This document shows, piece after piece, positions 1 through 47,239 of a stretch of DNA of 64,000 bases. The stretch lies in contig OX246741.1 in assembly GCA_945910005.1 (NCBI GenBank), forward strand, positions 668,001-732,000. The letters run 5' to 3'. Position 1 is the first letter of the stretch. Each line of letters starts with the position of its first letter. Origin of the DNA: Isoperla grammatica. Lineage: Eukaryota > Arthropoda > Insecta > Plecoptera > Perlodidae. A program made the position numbers and the translations under genes. The notes under the pieces are model-generated. The model searched no databases. It worked only from the letters and a program-made list of their open reading frames with translations, and was not told the origin of the DNA.

Positions 1-183
1 ATCACTCACTCTCGCTAACATCGCTCACTGGTCTGAACTTTTCTCAAGAAAGCAGTGTTAATGAGTGTTTCACAAACACATGTATGTATACAAAATTAAA
101 TGTATCATACATAACAAAAACATGACTGATATATTTCAGCAATAGAATAGATAGAGTATTCAAATCTCTAAGTCTAGGGAAGT

Positions 184-226
<43 letters not shown>

Positions 227-228
227 GA

Positions 229-275
<47 letters not shown>

Positions 276-1693
276 CAATTTTAAAGCAATATAGAACAAC
301 TTTAACCGTACGAATCATGTTTTATGCGGACTTGGGTGAGACACAGCCTTCAATCTTTATTGCGTTTTCTTGGAATTACTTTCAGTGTACTGGCTCGAAA
401 TGGTGTTAGGTTAACACGTGACCCCTTTCCGGTTGTCAAGTGTCGTAATAAAAGAGAATATTATCCCCGGTAGGAGATAGATGTATTTTCTCGAGCCTTC
501 TTTACAATCGACATAAAATAGAAGTACGACGCTGGCTGTAGAAGTCTATTGTCCCTTCACAGCTGGGAAATGTCAGGGTGTAACGAGCTACTTTCTGACG
601 TAACGAAATACGGACGATATTCAACGAATCTATCGACTCTGGTCTTATTTCCCAAAAATGCATGGAACGCCTGAACGAATGATTTACTAATTAAATAGAG
701 CCAAAACTTTTTACATTTATTCTGTGCGAGAAAGTATATCAATATTATTCTTTAATCAAAGTTTTGTGTGCAATAGTTCGAAATTACAAAATTATACCCT
801 GTAAATTAATTCGTCTACGTTCTTTAAGTATATCTGTGTTCATTAAATTTAAATGTCGTTAAAGTTAATAAAGAGAAAAAGTAATAAGGTACATTTTTCC
901 TACTTCTCCATGTGTTATTTTAATCCTACTGTTTAGAACATATAAAACAACGAAATTGACAGTAAAAAGCCATGTCGGGTAAAATATACTATATTTGAGA
1001 TATCCGTACCGTGGTAAAACAAAAGGTTCTACTTTTCAAACATGCAACGACTGTTCTGAAGTTTAATCAATTTTTAACGCGGGCGTTCTTCCCTGTGATG
1101 TAATCTGTCATTAAAGAAAAGCCGCTTTCAAGCGTCGAGACGCCTGACGTTGATTGGCATTGGGGTTCGACGGTACAGAAACCGTTGTAATGACAGTAGG
1201 CCTACTTGCGCTCACTCTTGAGGCGAGAGACCGAGTTATAACTAAGCCTTTAGAACCAACACTTGATTATTCATAGGCTGCACATCTCACGTAGTTATGC
1301 GGTACATCCTTATGCGATAGACTAAAACACCCTTAGATTGAATAACTTTTAACAAGCCATATAATTACATGTTTCAAATAAGAAGGGATGTGCCCAACAA
1401 TGTACAGGTTCACCCGTGTGCTGGTAAACAAGATTCTCTGCTATCTAAAGTCCCGTCGAATTAACTTGGAAGGTGGTGTCGTCACAGATTATGAAATAGT
1501 GAAATGACGCATGTGACAACTACCAACCTAAATCTAGTTGCAACTCGTTCTCATGCCTCGGGTATTGTAGTGATAATATCGCGCGTCTGTTGTCAGGCGT
1601 GGTGAGGTCGTATTACCATCACAGTCGGTGCAGTCGATGCAACAGAGTGAGATAGAGATAGCACTAGTGTGAAGTGAGTGGTTTTCTGTGCAG
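1..1693. other. Upstream AT-rich DNA, no supported exon
   Basis: I see no convincing exon here. The one structured element is a run of about 13 copies of a 7-bp AGACAGA-type repeat at 182-276. The region is probably intron or 5' flank of the PLEKHG5 gene, because the first recognised exon at 1694 is internal. Confidence 0.5.
182..276. repeat. 7-bp (acagaag)n tandem repeat
   Basis: Consecutive acagaag units run from about 182 to 276, with one interruption (agaagagaag) near 224. This is simple repeat DNA. Confidence 0.9.
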
Positions 1694-36022
<34,329 letters not shown>

Positions 36023-39016
36023 CACGAAAGCTGGACTGCAAAAATTTGGCAAATATGTTGGGAATCGAGGCTTCGCCAAATGACTTCGAAACTTCTCTCG
36101 ATAGATGTCTTGAAAGGCGAAGACTAATCGTTCATCTCAATTCGTTTGTGGTCCATTTATCATATTTATCTCTACGTTTCGCCGTGAGTGCGCATCATGT
36201 GTTCACAATATGGGGAAGCAACTACGCTATAAGGTACCGGTAACGGCCGCTAGGGGTGTGGATAGAGGACACAGCATCCGCTGGTGCTTAGTGAGATAGT
36301 GCGATAGTGAGATAGTGTGTAACCCATGTAGATGTAACTAGGAGAAAACATATTTATACACATATAAGGCGCCAATGTTTTTAGCAAACCAATTTGAAAC
36401 GTGAATTGTGTTTTCAATAAGAAAAATACCATCTCATTTTCATTAGTTAAAAAGTGGAATACGCTGCGGCTTATATGAGTGTAAATACGGTGATTAAAAT
36501 AAGTGTGTCAAGACAAGATTGTGATACCGTAAAAGTAAGCTGTAAAACATAAAGAATTATGTTACTTAGCCACATACGATACGGGAAAAGTTGACTTATG
36601 GGCTGGAATGGTGTCCTCAGTGTCATCTAATTTGGTAGGTATAGCTCTATTTACCAATATCACTGTACAATAATCCTATTGACCACTGAGTAATTCATTT
36701 TTGTATAGTATTTACTTAGTAATGTTTGTGTTACTTGGCATTAATAGCTATGTTAGGCATATTTGGAATGGTTGAGCAAGTTTTAAAATCATTGACTTTG
36801 TGCACTTTTCATCAAAACAGTAGAACGGAAATAGAGCAATGAGTGCGACTTGCACTCCACGTATGCCTTATCTTACCAGCGTGTTATTGTAATGAATGAA
36901 CTGCAGTTGTAAACACTAAACAGACAAGTGGTGGGAATATGCCTGTGTACGAGCTCCACTGGTTGGATGCGTTTTGAAAACACTGGAAATGTTTCAGAAA
37001 ATAATAAAAAACACAAAAATGCATATTTTAAAGGAATAAATTATAACATCTTGCTACTCTTATACAATATAATTAGCATGCATAGGCACAACCATCCATA
37101 ATTTCTGGGTAATTTACATCGCTTTCTGACGCTATTGTTCATTAAATTAATCAAGTGTAATTGTGCTTGTATACATTGTTGAGCAGGAAAACGTTACTCG
37201 TGCATTTTGCAGTATGTTTAGATAAATTGAATTTAGCTGTATAAAGCTCAAAATGTTATTTTTTGGCGATATTTTCTCTGCTATGAATTCCTTATATATC
37301 TAGCTTACCAAGAACCAGGGTAAAGGCATTCATTTTGTCACCATAGAGTTGTTACAAATTAAAGTTGTAACAATGTGTACTAGTAATAAATCAAAATTAA
37401 TAATGTAGTTGAGTCGAATGTTTGTGAGAGATTTTAGATTGCCATGTTTGCATAATTGCATTCTATTTCATTGCCAATGAAATGTGAAAGCTTCAGTTAT
37501 CTCTTGGTAATGTCGTTTGCTTGTGTGAAGAATGTGTGTGATTTATGCTTTAATAGCTGAATAAAATAGGATTATATTGGACACAAATTATTCAATTGTA
37601 TACAATTGAAAGGAGCATCATATTCTAAGAAAGTATAAAGTAGACTGGTTGTTTGTTTTAAATTTCAACATGTACGATAGTTGTATGGCCTAACAAGCCT
37701 ATATCAATTGTGCGGATATATTATATAGACTATATCAATATATAATATATACACGGAGTTTATATTTATCAAAGGTACATTTTGTTGAAAATACCTTAAA
37801 AATAATTCCTCATTATTACTTGTTGACTATTGTTAGTAAATAAATATTATGTATTTGATAAGTATTGTAGACCTAAATATTTAATTTTGATGAGTTACAT
37901 TCCCAACATAAAACTGTGAATATTGTTGATTTTCATTGTTGTATATATTCGTGTCTTCATGAAGAGTGTAAGAAATGTTACACCAATCGTCGTGTAGTTT
38001 AGCTATGAAATAAATTATAATGGGGGAGTACGTCTTAAAAATAATAACTAGGCAAACAAATTCTCGAATAGGGTTGAAATTTGCAATACTTAATAATATT
38101 GTAGTTTAATTGTGTGTGTTTTTTAAATATATATATATAGGAGTATGTTTACGTAGATCAGGAACAGTATTGTTTAAGTCAGCCATGTATTTTGGTATTG
38201 CAGAAAAACGTAAAACATGAGACACCTCAACAATGAGAGTATTATATATCTATTACCGTAAATATACCAAAACACGTGTTTCAAATCAGAAAGTATAAAA
38301 ATCAATTTCAATCATTTAGTCTTATTAAACTCACCAAATATAAACAAAGGGATTCAATCAATTCATACATTTAGTTTATATTTTTACATTCTAAATATAT
38401 TTCAATATTTTCTTGTTGGAAAAGGAATTCTAAATACTGGCCTAGTTATACTTAATAATCAATGTAGTATTTGTTAGCTGTGTCCGCTAAATTTAGTGCA
38501 TTTGTGATACAAAATGTAACCAACGCTTCAATTTGATCTTTAATATTTTAATAAATAAATAATGTGTCATTCATAGCAATGGTGACTTAGTGGGGCCATT
38601 TTGACAAAAATGTCTATAGATTTAATGATATTATTATACATACATTTCCCTCACCGTGATCAGACATTTTCCTCCGCCATGCTTGTTTGAGTTTAACGGC
38701 GATTTCCATTGGTTGCCCTGGTAGAACATAGAGCGCGTGTGCGGCGATTAGCTAGCACGGTGGTGCGCTCTATCGGGAACTTGCACACTAGTGTAAACGA
38801 GTTTATGGGTGATATGAACACTTTGGTTGGATGACAAACTCCAACGTAACTAATCTCATGTCCATACCTGCTGCCAATTTATGCATGCTGTTTCAACGAA
38901 AAACCATCGTATTTAGCACAATATCACCGTGGAAAACCTCGCAAAAACCCTTCAGTCATGATTGCCGGCACCGGATAACGAACCGGGCACTTTACAACAT
39001 TGTTTTGACATAAGTA

Positions 39017-39144
39017 TTGAGTTGCGTGATAACGCATGCTGGAGACAGATTATGACGCATTAAGTTGCGTGATAACGCATGCTAGAGACAGATTATGACG
39101 CATTGAGTTGCGTGATAACGCATGCCGGAGACAGATTATGACGC
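39017..39144. repeat. 43-bp tandem repeat, three copies
   Basis: Units begin gttgcgtgataacgcatgct at 39021, 39064 and 39107 and end gattatgacgc. This is one of the few tandem arrays here not beside a recognised exon. Confidence 0.9.
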
Positions 39145-40829
39145 GACACCGAGCAAACCAATGGACGTCGTCATATGTGACTGACTTTTCTTGATGTGAC
39201 CCCTGTGAATACAAGAACATTGTCTTACGGCCTACTAAACATTTAAGTGAAAATACTTTTATATTTACGCTGATGAATGTTCATGGTCAAGTAATAACTT
39301 AGTGGACCAAACACACCACATGCATAACAACTACCAGCACTAACTTATACCTAACAAATTGAACATGCCTTCAAAAATAATAATCTATTGTATATATAAA
39401 TCAAGAATTTTCTACTCAGAAAAGGTTCAATGATAATATTGTGAGCGAATAAAACAACAAAAATAAAACTTAAAACATAAAACCATAACGTGTATTTTGG
39501 TTGATGTTTTTTGTTTGTGTTGTATTGTATGCTTAATCACTGGTTTGATATTGTATTAGTTTTATTCTTAGTTCTCGTTTATGAACCCACTTCAAGAAAT
39601 AAGTGTGGGTTAAAATAGTTAAACCTCAGGAAAGATTGTGTTTCGGCGTTTTTGTTGTTTTATTGTAATGCAGATGCATCGTATTAAATAGATGGATATG
39701 TTGACTTAGCTAAAGTTAGGCCTACTGGATAGTTTGTAATAACTTGTATAGAAAAACGAAACTTTTTTATTTTCGAAGAAAGCTAATGAAAATGAAATAA
39801 TTTTTGTTCAGTAATAAGAAGTAAATTGAAGTGAAATCTCTAATAGAAAAGTAATCGGGCTATCGTTGAGAACATGTTTAGCCTGGTTGAGCCCTACATC
39901 GTGTCAATCTAATGTTTGGTAGTTTGTTTACTGTGAAACATCTATGTATTAGATGACACAACCATTGTCAGAACAGTAGAGAATAATGTATGTTAAGGGT
40001 TATAGACACTGTGGATTCACAAACCGATAACTTTTTACTGATGGAAACATACAAACTGACTATTATAAAACCACATGTTACGGTTTTGAGGAAGAAAGAA
40101 ATGTTTAGAGATTTCTTTTAAATTTACTTTGACATTCCAATAAATCAAGATTTATTATTATTGCTTTATATTTGTTATTAGACCTAGTAAGGATAAGTTC
40201 TCACATTCCGCTCTTAAAACATTAGTCTAAACGGAGAAGTGTTCTACCAAAGAAACTTAACTAATTGATTTCAGATGCCTGATTGTTAGAGGTAGATAAA
40301 AGTAGGTTAGGGGAAATTTTGTATTAATTCGTAATAATCGGGCGTAGTTGCAATATTGTGCAACTACAAGATTTGATTGAAATGTAGTGATTCGTGTGTT
40401 GTTTGTGCTAAGATGTTACGAGAGAATATGGGTAAAATGATTTAGAAAACATTTGACATTTGGTTTCCTTTTAAAACAATATACTGTAAAAAGAAACGCG
40501 CGAAAAAGAAAATATTTGAATATTTGAAACGCTTCACTTGAAAGTAAAGAAACGCAGAATAAATGTTTAAGAATTTGTATAACGTTAATATAACTTTTAA
40601 AAGTTTTAAATGAACACTTACGAATTGGGTCAGTGCCATTTAACAGATGAAGTAAGTATTCTAATCTTCCTCAATTTTCATACATTTCATACCTGCATAA
40701 ATCATACCAAACTGCCCGGACCAAGTTATTCATATTGTTCACAACCCTGAACTGTACTGACATAACATTTTGTTAACATTTCATCTCACTAGGCAATATC
40801 TTCTCCACCTTCTTCGTAAATCTCCTCCA

Positions 40830-40905
40830 CGGCTCTCATGCGGTTGATACGCAGGCCCTAAGCAGGCGCCTCCTAGGGACGGGGGTTCGAATCCCGCATT
40901 AGGCA
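40830..40905 (+). other. tRNA-like segment (pseudogene or SINE head)
   Basis: A B-box-like GGTTCGAATCC (inside gggggttcgaatcccgc) follows an A-box-like catgcggttgatacgc by about 40 nt. The T-arm has one mismatch. The 3' strand cattaggca has no matching 5' acceptor strand. It looks Leu/Ser-like in length, but not like a functional tRNA. Confidence 0.4.
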
Positions 40906-41429
40906 TTGGTTTTTGTTTGTACCTCGTTTTCGCATATCATCCTCATCGTCTCGGATTGGAATACAGGAGACGAAGCAACAAGTTGGTTAAATATGTAAAG
41001 TGTTATCAAGAATGACAATAACGTGTAGGCCTAACTAAATGTTACGATGTTATATGTTTCAACCCTTATGCATCCATTACATGTATGTGTAGTATTGATG
41101 TGCACTGTTTGTTCAGAAGTGAACATGGAAAGCAGATTTCTAAACGTGACAGAATTGTGAATTCACAAACTAAACCCTTAGCATTAGTTATGTATTCCAT
41201 TTAAATTAATATACTGTGTTACGAAACTTAAGTTCCACATATCTGTTTAAGAAATGCACATATACAACCGCAAACTTTATGTAAAAAATGAATTAAAAAG
41301 TTTGAACGCGAAATGATCACACTATTTTTTCTACCTTTCCAAAATTCTCCTTCCATTACGCTACCGATAACCGAGTTTGTTAGTGTAGGGTAGGCAGGCA
41401 CTAACAAACTCAATGCTATAGGTTTCTTA

Positions 41430-41571
41430 CAACAACTTCGGTAATGCTTTCGTCATCAATCAATGACGTGTTTACGGTCTCGGCCAACCCGAGCAGGTAT
41501 TTGAATTAGTCACGGTCGCTGGTTGGCTGCCGCTCACCCACCCGTGACGGAAGCATTACCGAAGATGTTGT
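41430..41571. mobile_element. 142-bp inverted-repeat (MITE-like) element
   Basis: The ends are inverted copies: caacttcggtaatgctttcg on the left and cggaagcattaccgaag with atgttgt on the right. There is no ORF. Class is unknown. Confidence 0.65.
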
Positions 41572-41744
41572 ACGACGAGTTATATCACAGCTATGTCGGA
41601 AGCCGCCTCATTTCAAGAGAGCCGCGCAAATCTGTAAAGCGGGTGTTACACGGAGAAGTAAGAAAAGTAAAAAGCAGAAAGTGAAGAGTAGAGATAGCGT
41701 GTAGCTAAGATAAAAAGTTTGTAACTGCTAGTCTAGTGGTACTC

Positions 41745-41828
41745 ACCTATATGTTGAGCAGCGTAATGCCGTCGTGTTCCTTGAGGTGTTGAGAGATGAG
41801 ACGGATGATGTGGTCGCACTCGTGAACT
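41745..41828 (-). pseudogene. Orphan exon-like segment
   Basis: The minus strand reads EVHECDHIIRLISQHLKEHD then GITLLNI with strongly coding-like codon choice. It is followed at once by TAG and then GTGAGT. The stop directly before a strong donor means that the frame cannot cross the junction, so this may be a decayed or duplicated exon. No neighbouring exon was found. I do not recognise the protein. Confidence 0.3.
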
Positions 41829-42820
41829 TCTCTATTACCGCGGGTTTATATCTATTTATTGTTCACAGCTTGTTCCTTATCTCACTATCACACTATACGG
41901 ACATTTGTTCGTGGTTGACGTGGATCACACGTGCCCAAACTGATATCTAGTTCTATGTTGATATTCTCGATAATATATATGTATATTATGTGTAAGAAAT
42001 AACGCGGTTTACAAATAGTAAAATACCACACAGTAGCCTGACGTGGTTGTTGCGTAGCCTCGCGTACACTATCCGCTTTTCTCACTAGGGCCTATCTTGC
42101 AGACTCTCTGTACGTCCGCTCCTCGTCAGGGTTCGCGAAGCACTCCCGCCTCGATCGCCCCTCATCCCTTCCTACCTGTCCTTGGCTGTCCGCTACACTC
42201 CAGTAGCATCTAGCTTGGTTTCCAGAAAAGAATTGCACTGATTACGCTCAGGCGGGACAGTAGCAGAATGCCTCGGGCACCATCCGATTGCTCAGTTATA
42301 ATAACAGAACACACACATACCCAATGCAATAGGAATAACCCACACACGGAACAACACCCACATTATATTACCACAGATAACGGATTGTAGGGGCGTGATA
42401 TTACCAATGATATTACTGATCACTGCCGTCGATCCATATCATTCAAATTGTGTAGCTGGCAGATCTGCCACCGTGTGTAAACACATCTGCAGATAATAAA
42501 CTTTCTAATCTGTTCTATCAAAATCAGTATTAATCATTTGGCAAAGCAGCACTGCTCGGCTACCTTACTTCAGGACTGTAAAAACTAAAAATATGTGGGT
42601 TGCGTTGGTTGCGGGTACCTACCTAAATTTGTTCTATCGCGCTCAAACTAAATACACAGCCGTCTGTATATTGATAACACGCACAATCGATTCGATTCTA
42701 TCGATTCGAACTTGAGACTGAATCGAATCAGTTTATAGGCGGCAGTGTGTTGCCGGCAAACAAACCGAGATTATCAAACATCAACTTGTCAACTCTGTGT
42801 CAGCTCATCGCCGTTGAAGG

Positions 42821-45800
42821 ATGACGGAGGTAAAATATTTTGCATTTATTTACTAGAACGTCCGTAAGAATGGTGTTAGCATGTAACGTTTGAATCGTAC
42901 AGCCCTAGATAGCCGTGGTTCGAGGAGAAAGTCATTTGTGTGACTTGGTCAGGCCCTACATAACCAACAAAATTGTGTTGCCCATGGAAATTGTATCTAT
43001 GGACGGTCAGCCTATATCTAATTTTAAAATGCATTCCTCATTTAGGATATATACAATCTAAGTAGACCTAGGCTAGGCATAATCAGGCCAAGCCAGGTCA
43101 CGTAAGTATAGCCATACGCCTAATCCAGGCTAGGTCTAGGTTAGCCTAGGCCTGGCCCGTAGGCCTTTATCTTATTATTTTACAACACACATGCTTCTGT
43201 TGTTTTTTCCAGGAGGTTCAGCGTCATTCGGTTCACACATTGGTGTTTCGTTCGTTAAAAAGAAGCCATGACATGTTTCTTTCAAACCACGGGACTCTTG
43301 CACCAATTGACGAACTAGCGTAAGTAGTTCTGTTTTCTTTAGCATGCTAAAAATGTGCATTGCATGTAACTAATGTAGGTCCTTATAATCCCCCTGTAAT
43401 GTTGGTCTACTGTTGGGTCAGTCAGACTTAATAATTAATATAAGTATTATGTTTCTTCCTTCTAATGTAGAGAAAAAGTGAAGTGGCATATTAAAGCACG
43501 GGACGGTTACGGTCAAGTCTTCGATCGGGTGAAAATGAGCAACTCGGTCAAACTACACCACAGCCAGGAACACGGATCTGCACTCATTAGACATCACGGA
43601 GGAACTCAGCAAGGTATGGCATCCGCATCGCACTTCAAAGCGTAGTCTTCTGTTTTTGTCCTATTAAGATCAAAAACCGAGCTCTGTATCAAATTGACAT
43701 GGTTAAATCGTGCTACATAGGACGCATGTGTTTTTGAAGGTTTGTCCTAGATAGGATGTTACTAATATCATCGGTAATAGCAATTGATTGTTAGACCTGG
43801 TTTATATTACAAACATATTATGTGGGCAGGTGAACTACAGTGCCAGTTAGTTATTGTATTCATTGCCTGTGGTGGGGTGGGTGCACTGCCTCTACAAGCT
43901 CTGGCTTAACTATGAGAGAGTAGGCCTATGTACCTACTACCTTACCTAGTTTGAAATTTGAATACATTAGTATAAAAGAACAAAGGCTAGAAGGTGAAAG
44001 TTCTTCAAACAACAGCACAGCAATTGAGAAAGAATGATGGCTATTAAGCCATTGCAAGGTAAACAGCCAGCCAGTTAAATCTTAGTATGAAGTTGTTTGC
44101 AAGCTCTGTGGGTGTTGTGCCCAGTTAACAAAGCGCCTCGTTTGTTCCAGAAAGCGGAGCGTACTCGAGCGAGCCAATGGTCACAGACAGCGGCTCGATG
44201 GTTCCCTCGGTTCACACGCCCACCCCGCCCGTCACGACGCTGCAGACTCTGGTGCCCAGACGGGCGCCCGCCATGCCCAAACCCAACTGGCATCCGCCGT
44301 GGAAACTCTACCGGGTGATATCCGGCCATCTGGGCTGGGTCCGGTGCGTTGCCGTGGAGCCGGGCAACACTTGGTTCGCCACCGGCTCGGCTGACCGGGT
44401 CATCAAGGTAGCAACACGCTCGACAAGTGTCACGTCTCATATCAATCCCCGTTTCCTACCTTTGGCATGGCTGGTTCGACTGTTATTTTTCTAATAAAGA
44501 CATTAAATGTACCTACTTTTTTTTCAGTTTTGTGTCTATGTAGATAGGGTGTGAAAACTTAAGATTTTATGAAATCATCAATCAATTATTTAGGCCTGCA
44601 TGTTGTGTTATCCTGGTGCAAAAATAGGAATTTAACTTCCAAAAGAACAAAGAATAATTTTTGAAGCATTTAGGCCACAAGTTTAATTCTTATAGTTTTA
44701 TAAATAAAGTACTAAAACAGTTTACTTCTAAGAAGTAGTAGGCCTACTAGTACATAGCTTTAATAATTCCGTACTGGTATCCAAATAAATGCCTGACCCA
44801 GAAAACAGTTCAATTATTCGGTGTAATAACAATATTTCTAATAGCTACGGCAAAGATAGTTTCCTTTCGAGACTTTGGAGATAGCTTATTTGATGCTTGA
44901 GCCCAAAGAGAAGTTAACCGAACATAGCGTCTTTCTAATTTGTCTGCTAAAGGTCGAAGTGATTTGACTTTTATCTTTCAATCCAACAAAAACTTGTTGC
45001 TCGTTTAGATCTGGGACCTGGCGAGTGGGCATCTGAAGGTGTCTCTGACCGGCCACATCAGCAGCGTCCGAGGTCTGGCGATAAGCGCGCGACATCCGTA
45101 CCTGTTCAGCTGCGGCGAGGACCGCCAGGTAAAGTGCTGGGACCTCGAGTACAACAAGGTGATACGTCACTACCACGGCCACCTGAGCGCGGTCTACACG
45201 ATGGCGCTCCACCCCCACATCGACGTGTTGGTGACGGCCGGCCGGGACTCGACCTGTCGCGTGTGGGACATGCGCACCAAGGCCAACGTGCACACGCTCA
45301 CCGGCCACACCAACACCATAGCCAGCGTCATCTGCCAGGCCGCCGAGCCGCAGATTGTGACCGGCAGCCACGACTGTACCATCCGGCTGTGGGACCTCGC
45401 CGCGGGCAAGTCTAGGTGCACGCTGACCAACCACAAGAAGAGCGTCCGATCCGTTGTGTTCCATCCGTCGTTGTGAGTACTCATACCTGCTGACATGTTC
45501 CCTTACTCTGGCTTGGTGTCTTGCAAGTCTAGGTGCACCCTGACCAACCACAAGAAGAGCGTCCGATCCGTTGTGTTCCATCCGTCGTTGTGAGTACACA
45601 TACCTGCTAACATGTTCCCTTTCTCTGGCTTGGTGTCTTGCCATCCACCTCTACTGTGGTTCCTTACCCTTCTCCGCTTGGGGAATACACTGTAGTAATA
45701 GCATAAGATAAGATAATGTACTTACCAGTAGGTCAGTACGTAGTACAAATATAGGTATCGTAAGGGTTATGGACATTATGGCCTTACCTTATTCTAGTTC

Positions 45801-47239
45801 ACTTAGCAGATGAACACAGAGTGACTTACTGTAGTGGTGTGTCGCCCACTGAAGACCGCTTTGTTTTATTTTTTCCGTCTTCTTGTGCCAAAATGGCTTC
45901 TTCAGCCATTCTTTTGTCCGACTAGTAACTATCCAATATAAAATGGCTTCCTTTTCTGGCGTGCTCATATCATTGGCCGGGGAGTCAGTAAAACTTAGGG
46001 GCAGTGCATTCTAAGGAGATGTCTTGGTCTTCAGAGCTACACAACTTGCACGTTGCCTAATAATGTTGTGTCTCGCGCAGGTACATGTTTGCGTCGGCAT
46101 CTCCCGACAACATAAAGCAATGGAAGTTGCCTAATAATGTTGTGTCTCGCGCAGGTACATGTTTGCGTCGGCGTCTCCCGACAACATAAAGCAGTGGAAG
46201 TTGCCTAATAATGTTGTGTCTCGCGCAGGTACATGTTTGCGTCGGCATCTCCCGACAACATCAAGCAGTGGAAGTGCCCCGACGGAAAGTTCATTCAGAA
46301 CCTGCCCGGTCACAACGCGATAGTCAACTGTCTGGCGGTAAACCCGGAGGGGGTGTTAGTGTCAGGCGCAGACAACGGAACCCTTCACCTGTGGGACTGG
46401 CGGACCGGATACAACTTCCAGCGGCTGCAGGTCGGAGCACAGCCTTCTTTATATGTTCACCGTTACTACAGTGGGGGGAGGGGGGATGTACTATAGAACA
46501 GCTTTTAACATGCAAATCAAGAGAATAGGGAAGATTCATCAGGAACAAATATTGTTCCGAGTATCTAAAAATGATAGATGAGATGTTGTTGTTAAATACA
46601 GGATTTCTACTTGCAAAATGCGAGCTTGTGAGCAGAATTTTCAAGCGTTGATACACTGAATCAGTGCAGGCTGGTTCAATCCACCAGTGGGTAGACAAAT
46701 GATTTGTACTAGGTAGTTGGTACATTGATCGATTGATGCCATGTTACTATAATTTCAGACAAACACAAACTGCTAGAATATTGAGTCAACAAGTTTTTGT
46801 TTCATCCCTTAGGCCCCAGTCCAGCCCGGATCAATGGACAGTGAATCTGGAATATTCTCAATGATCTTCGATCACAGTGGAAGTCGATTGATCACAACGG
46901 AAGCCGACAAAACCATCAAGATTTATAAGGAGGACGATACTGCTGTAAGTGTTCATTTTTAAATACTTGTACTGACAGCTCCCGTAATAACGGAACAATC
47001 AAGTATAACAGGTCTACCGTGTTCATGGATTTTATATCCATTTTCATGGATGACCTATTTCAGGTATAAAATAAAGTGAACAAACTACATGATGTTTGGC
47101 ATTATTCAGTTCATAGCCTACACACAGGTGATATTGTTTTCATCACCACTCACCACTTCACTTTGTTTCTTTGTTTCAGACTGAAGAAACTCACCCCATT
47201 CACTGGCGACCAGAAATAATCAAGAGGCGAAAATATTGA
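42821..47239 (+). CDS. PLRG1: Pleiotropic regulator 1, WD40 spliceosome component
   Basis: PLRG1 is a WD40 protein of the Prp19-associated complex, needed for spliceosome activation in the nucleus. Exons: 42821-42829 (MTE), 43213-43319, 43471-43613, 44151-44407, 45009-45472, 46229-46430, 46813-46944 and 47180-47239. Phases agree, giving 457 residues (human about 514, the difference being in the N-terminal linker). The start [20 protein letters not shown] and the segment [20 protein letters not shown] are diagnostic. Seven WD repeats follow ([45 protein letters not shown] and others). The C-terminus ends EIIKRRKY. The donor at 46431 (CAG|GTCGGA) is weak. Both ends of the intron 45473-46228 are tandemly duplicated. 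Confidence 0.96.
45407..45643. repeat. 117-bp duplication of a PLRG1 exon end plus 5' splice site
   Basis: Two copies start at aagtctaggtgcac (about 45408 and 45525). Each ends with exon text TCCATCCGTCGTT, donor GTGAGT (45473 and 45590) and about 50 bp of intron. Although 117 is a multiple of three, reading past the first donor meets TGA at once (TCG TTG TGA). Confidence 0.93.
46052..46228. repeat. 74-bp array with three copies of a PLRG1 3' splice site
   Basis: Units begin gttgcctaataatg at 46052, 46126 and 46200; acceptors (TCTCGCGCAG|GTACATG) end at 46080, 46154 and 46228. Each includes a branch-point-like cctaat and about 45 nt of exon ([14 protein letters not shown]). Only the last is followed by the rest of the exon. 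The upstream copies lead to TAA after a frame shift. Confidence 0.95.

Larger units (their letters stand above)
36023..42820. other. Intergenic region between PLEKHG5 and PLRG1
   Basis: AT-rich 6.8 kb. It includes the PLEKHG5 3' UTR at the left end (several AATAAA-like sites but none clearly the poly(A) signal), a 43-bp repeat at 39017-39144, a tRNA-like segment near 40830-40905, an inverted-repeat element at 41430-41571, an exon-like segment at 41745-41828 and the PLRG1 promoter region. No gene is recognised. Confidence 0.5.

Noticed and set aside
44886..45644. 252-residue minus-strand frame
   Set aside because: It is antisense to the WD40 exon of PLRG1, with GC-rich codons producing an open shadow.
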